This document shows, piece after piece, positions 61,871-64,000 of a DNA stretch of 64,000 bases. The DNA is from Malus domestica (taxonomy: Eukaryota; Streptophyta; Magnoliopsida; Rosales; Rosaceae), in contig NC_091674.1 of assembly GCF_042453785.1 (NCBI RefSeq), positions 5,200,001-5,264,000 of the forward strand. Reading direction: 5' to 3'. The notes under the pieces were generated by a model. The model was not told the origin of the DNA, did not search any database, and saw nothing but the letters and a program-made list of their open reading frames with translations. Position numbers and translations under genes: made by a program. Numbering within the stretch: position 1 is the first letter of the stretch; each line of letters begins with the position of its first letter.

Positions 61871-63163
61871 TCAATCTTCATCAGACGCTTCTGAATCTGA
61901 ATTCGATACTTCATCTTCATGGCATTCATCACCTGTTCCAGTCTCTTCCTCTTCGGATTCTTCCTGCCCACTTTCACTCTCCATACTGTTAAGCAAAATC
62001 TCTTCCGGGGATAGCATGTTCACACCTTTACCCCGATAAAGAAGCCCAGTTCTCATGACGTAATAGAACTTCTCTCTCAAACTTGTGAGGGGATGTGGGT
62101 TCACTAACTTCCCTCTATGGTACCCTTCCCTGAGTGAAACAGTGGTTGTTTTACACTTCAATGAGAGGTAGAAAATACCCGGATACCTTGTGAAGATTCT
62201 CGTAAACTTATGTGGAAGATTCAATTCCTCCCTCAAGCTTCTCAAGTAGTTCCTCTTAGTCTTCTTATGAAGAGTCAAGCTCAAGAACTCATGCAAAACT
62301 CCAACTACCCTTTTCTCCATAAGATCACTCTTAGGATCAATATGCCTAGAATCCTCATATGGTGAAATATACGGTAACTTCTGGAACTCCTCCATCCATG
62401 CCCTAACCTTCTTCTGCCCACCATAACCCCTTGGAAAATTCATCGGAAATGCCAACAGCGTCTGCCCCCTTTTGAACTGCCTATACTCATCCCCTAAATC
62501 ACCAACCTCTCTACTCCTCTGCAATTCCGAAACCGCATACTCTTTAGGCCATTGTATGGCCTTCAAGCATCCGACCCCATTCGAGGCCTTAACAATCCGA
62601 AAACAATCAGGGTATTTCGGAACCAACACTTTTTCGAAACCATCAGGCAAACCCAGATCCCATTTCAAAGGATACAACGATTGGAGAGGTAAAGTCTTAG
62701 ACTTTGTCATCATAAGCACTCTACAGAGCCTCTCCACAGTGTCACTCTCATGGGTTTTGTGTATACTTTGTTCTTGTGAATCCAACAACAATGCTGTGTC
62801 TGTTAATTTGAAACATGGCAAATTGGCGTAACGGGCATGTGGGAATTCTTGGAAAAGAGTTGGATACCTGCGGAGGAAGCGGAGGACGGGGACGGTGAGG
62901 CCGAGGAGCTTCTGCCAGTCGGCGAAGGACTTGGCGGTGAGGAAGCCGGTGGGGGAGCGCTTGATTGCGTCCTTGAGGAGGCAGGCGGCTTTGAGGTCAG
63001 TCTCGGTTTCGATGACGTGGTCGATGCTTCGGTTTTTGACCCATTTGAGGCGGACTTTGGTTATGCCCCGCCGTTGGTGGTGGCGGTGGAGGAGGAGGAG
63101 TAGGTTGGTGGGTGAGGAGGAGGGGGTTTGGGGTTTTAGGAGAGAGAAGATGAAAGCCTTCAT
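61871..63163 (-). CDS. PORR-domain protein (plant organelle RNA recognition, WTF/RPD1 family)
   Basis: A single exon of 430 codons, starting MKAFIFSLLKPQ at 63163; an upstream in-frame ATG (63235) would add 24 residues unlike a targeting peptide. The first ~33 residues are rich in Leu, Ser, His and Arg with no acidic residue, typical of a mitochondrial (or plastid) presequence. The PORR domain runs from about residue 34 (ITKVRLKWVKNRSIDHVIE) through FLTAKSFADWQKLLGL, VLRFLRRYPTLFQEF, PLQSLYPLKWDLGLPDGFE to FTRYPGIFYLS and GLLYRGKG. The tail (395-430) is strongly acidic. Characterised members bind organelle group II introns and promote splicing. Which member this is (RPD1-like or other) cannot be settled here. 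The coding strand is unusually GC-rich at its 5' end compared with the rest. Confidence 0.9.
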   Translation of the reverse strand: MKAFIFSLLKPQTPSSSPTNLLLLLHRHHQRRGITKVRLKWVKNRSIDHVIETETDLKAACLLKDAIKRSPTGFLTAKSFADWQKLLGLTVPVLRFLRRYPTLFQEFPHARYANLPCFKLTDTALLLDSQEQSIHKTHESDTVERLCRVLMMTKSKTLPLQSLYPLKWDLGLPDGFEKVLVPKYPDCFRIVKASNGVGCLKAIQWPKEYAVSELQRSREVGDLGDEYRQFKRGQTLLAFPMNFPRGYGGQKKVRAWMEEFQKLPYISPYEDSRHIDPKSDLMEKRVVGVLHEFLSLTLHKKTKRNYLRSLREELNLPHKFTRIFTRYPGIFYLSLKCKTTTVSLREGYHRGKLVNPHPLTSLREKFYYVMRTGLLYRGKGVNMLSPEEILLNSMESESGQEESEEEETGTGDECHEDEVSNSDSEASDED

Positions 63164-64000
63164 TTTGCTCTGGGTTTTATTTTGGGGCTGAAGTATTGGA
63201 ATGCCGAGTACAACATGAAATCCAATGTAGACCAATATTTTTTATTTTTTATTTTTTTTGGATTTAGAAGGAGGATTTTCATAACAAAAGATAACGCAGT
63301 TACCAGAGTTGTATGAGGGCATTTTTAAGTGACAAATACATTGATTTACAGATAATTCTCACAAAAAAAGTATAAAAGTAAACTCCTAACAGCTATCACA
63401 AGCAAGCATAAACACCCCTTACAAATCCACCACAAAGACGACAGATGCAGCATACCTATATCGAGGTACACACAATGTCATCGCGGGCAAGCGAGGCCAC
63501 ATCATTCGCTAGGCGAGACATCATTCGCTAGATGCAATATATACAACATACACTAATTTAAAAACAGAGTCCACCATTAGCTCATCTCCATTGATTGGAT
63601 CCTCTCTTATGTAGACAAATTGTTGGTTTTTAGGAAGGAAATTGTTATTAGCACTCCAAAAATCTTATTCTACACTCCAAACTTTCTATATTAGAAAAGA
63701 AAAATACATTTGTGAGAGTGTAGAATAAGAATTTTGAAGTGCCAATAACATTTCCGAAAACTTTCCTTGTTTATTTGGATTTTACATCCTTTAGACAATA
63801 AATATATTAAGTAAATACATACACCGTAATCAAGTCTTTATATTTTGTTAATATTGTTAGTCCAATCTGATATGTAAGGAATCACTTCCAATTTTTTGCC
63901 CAGGGGTCACTTCCAAGTTCCAATTAATTTTTCGTCCAATATTTTCATCTGTCAAATTTTATGTCAATTTGCTAATGTGTCATATGGAATGGCGTCAAAA
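63164..64000. other. PORR gene upstream region, no further gene
   Basis: Promoter side of the PORR gene. Apart from the small MITE at 63,637 no gene or RNA was recognised up to the window edge. Confidence 0.45.
63637..63755. mobile_element. Small hairpin MITE, 119 bp
   Basis: GGAAATTGTTATTAGCACTC at the left is mirrored by GGAAATGTTATTGGCACTTC read inward from the right. The pairing continues through AAAATCTTATTCTACACTC, giving arms of about 40 bp around a short AT-rich loop. No convincing target duplication. Confidence 0.75.

Noticed and set aside
62837..63103. Plus-strand GE-rich frame of 88 codons
   Set aside because: Antisense shadow of the GC-rich 5' end of the PORR gene.

Overview
This is a plant nuclear genome window, read from intron-rich genes with GT-AG introns, a nuclear tRNA-Gly, a Cassandra 5S-derived TRIM and several plant transposon superfamilies. 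Codon-level resemblance to rosid proteins and the style of the repeats suggest a woody rosid, probably Rosaceae (apple or pear tribe); that last step is inference.

Left part (1-20,700). The last exon of a DUF620-family gene (810-1334) is followed by a small Mutator-like repeat (about 1.57-3.0 kb), a broken copy of an At4g18593-like zinc-binding protein (3538-3976) next to a copia-LTR-like promoter, old LTR debris rich in short tandem repeats (about 4.3-6.5 kb) and tRNA-Gly(UCC). Three complete genes follow: an MS2/FAR2-type fatty acyl reductase for pollen wall lipid (9 exons, 599 aa), an LPP-delta-type sphingoid-base phosphate phosphatase (8 exons, 407 aa) and, on the minus strand, a PP2A catalytic subunit of the 313-aa PP2A-3/4 type (11 exons). 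For all three, the exon lengths sum to an intact reading frame.

Middle part (20,712-54,224). I read this whole 33.5 kb block as one Mutator-like element (MULE). It is flanked by a perfect 9-bp target duplication (AATAAATTG) and has been bombarded by later insertions. Those carrying their own duplications are three solo Ty3/gypsy LTRs, a hAT element with a second hAT inside it, a Cassandra element, and a very young Tat-like gypsy element whose two 512-bp LTRs differ at one position. Removing them leaves about 12.9 kb of backbone. The backbone carries a decayed mudrA transposase on the plus strand and a decayed Ulp1-like (C48) cysteine protease gene on the minus strand, so the two genes converge. 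A short motif (TTTCATAAATAGT and variants) is scattered through both arms, always in the sense orientation of the gene of that arm.

Right part (54,225-64,000). A DED1/DDX3-type DEAD-box helicase gene (RH37-like, 6 coding exons, 621 aa) is followed on the minus strand by a single-exon PORR-domain protein gene (430 aa, organelle RNA splicing family). MITEs sit in the helicase intron and in the right flank. The giant MULE lies between the divergent PP2A and helicase promoters, which would otherwise be neighbours.
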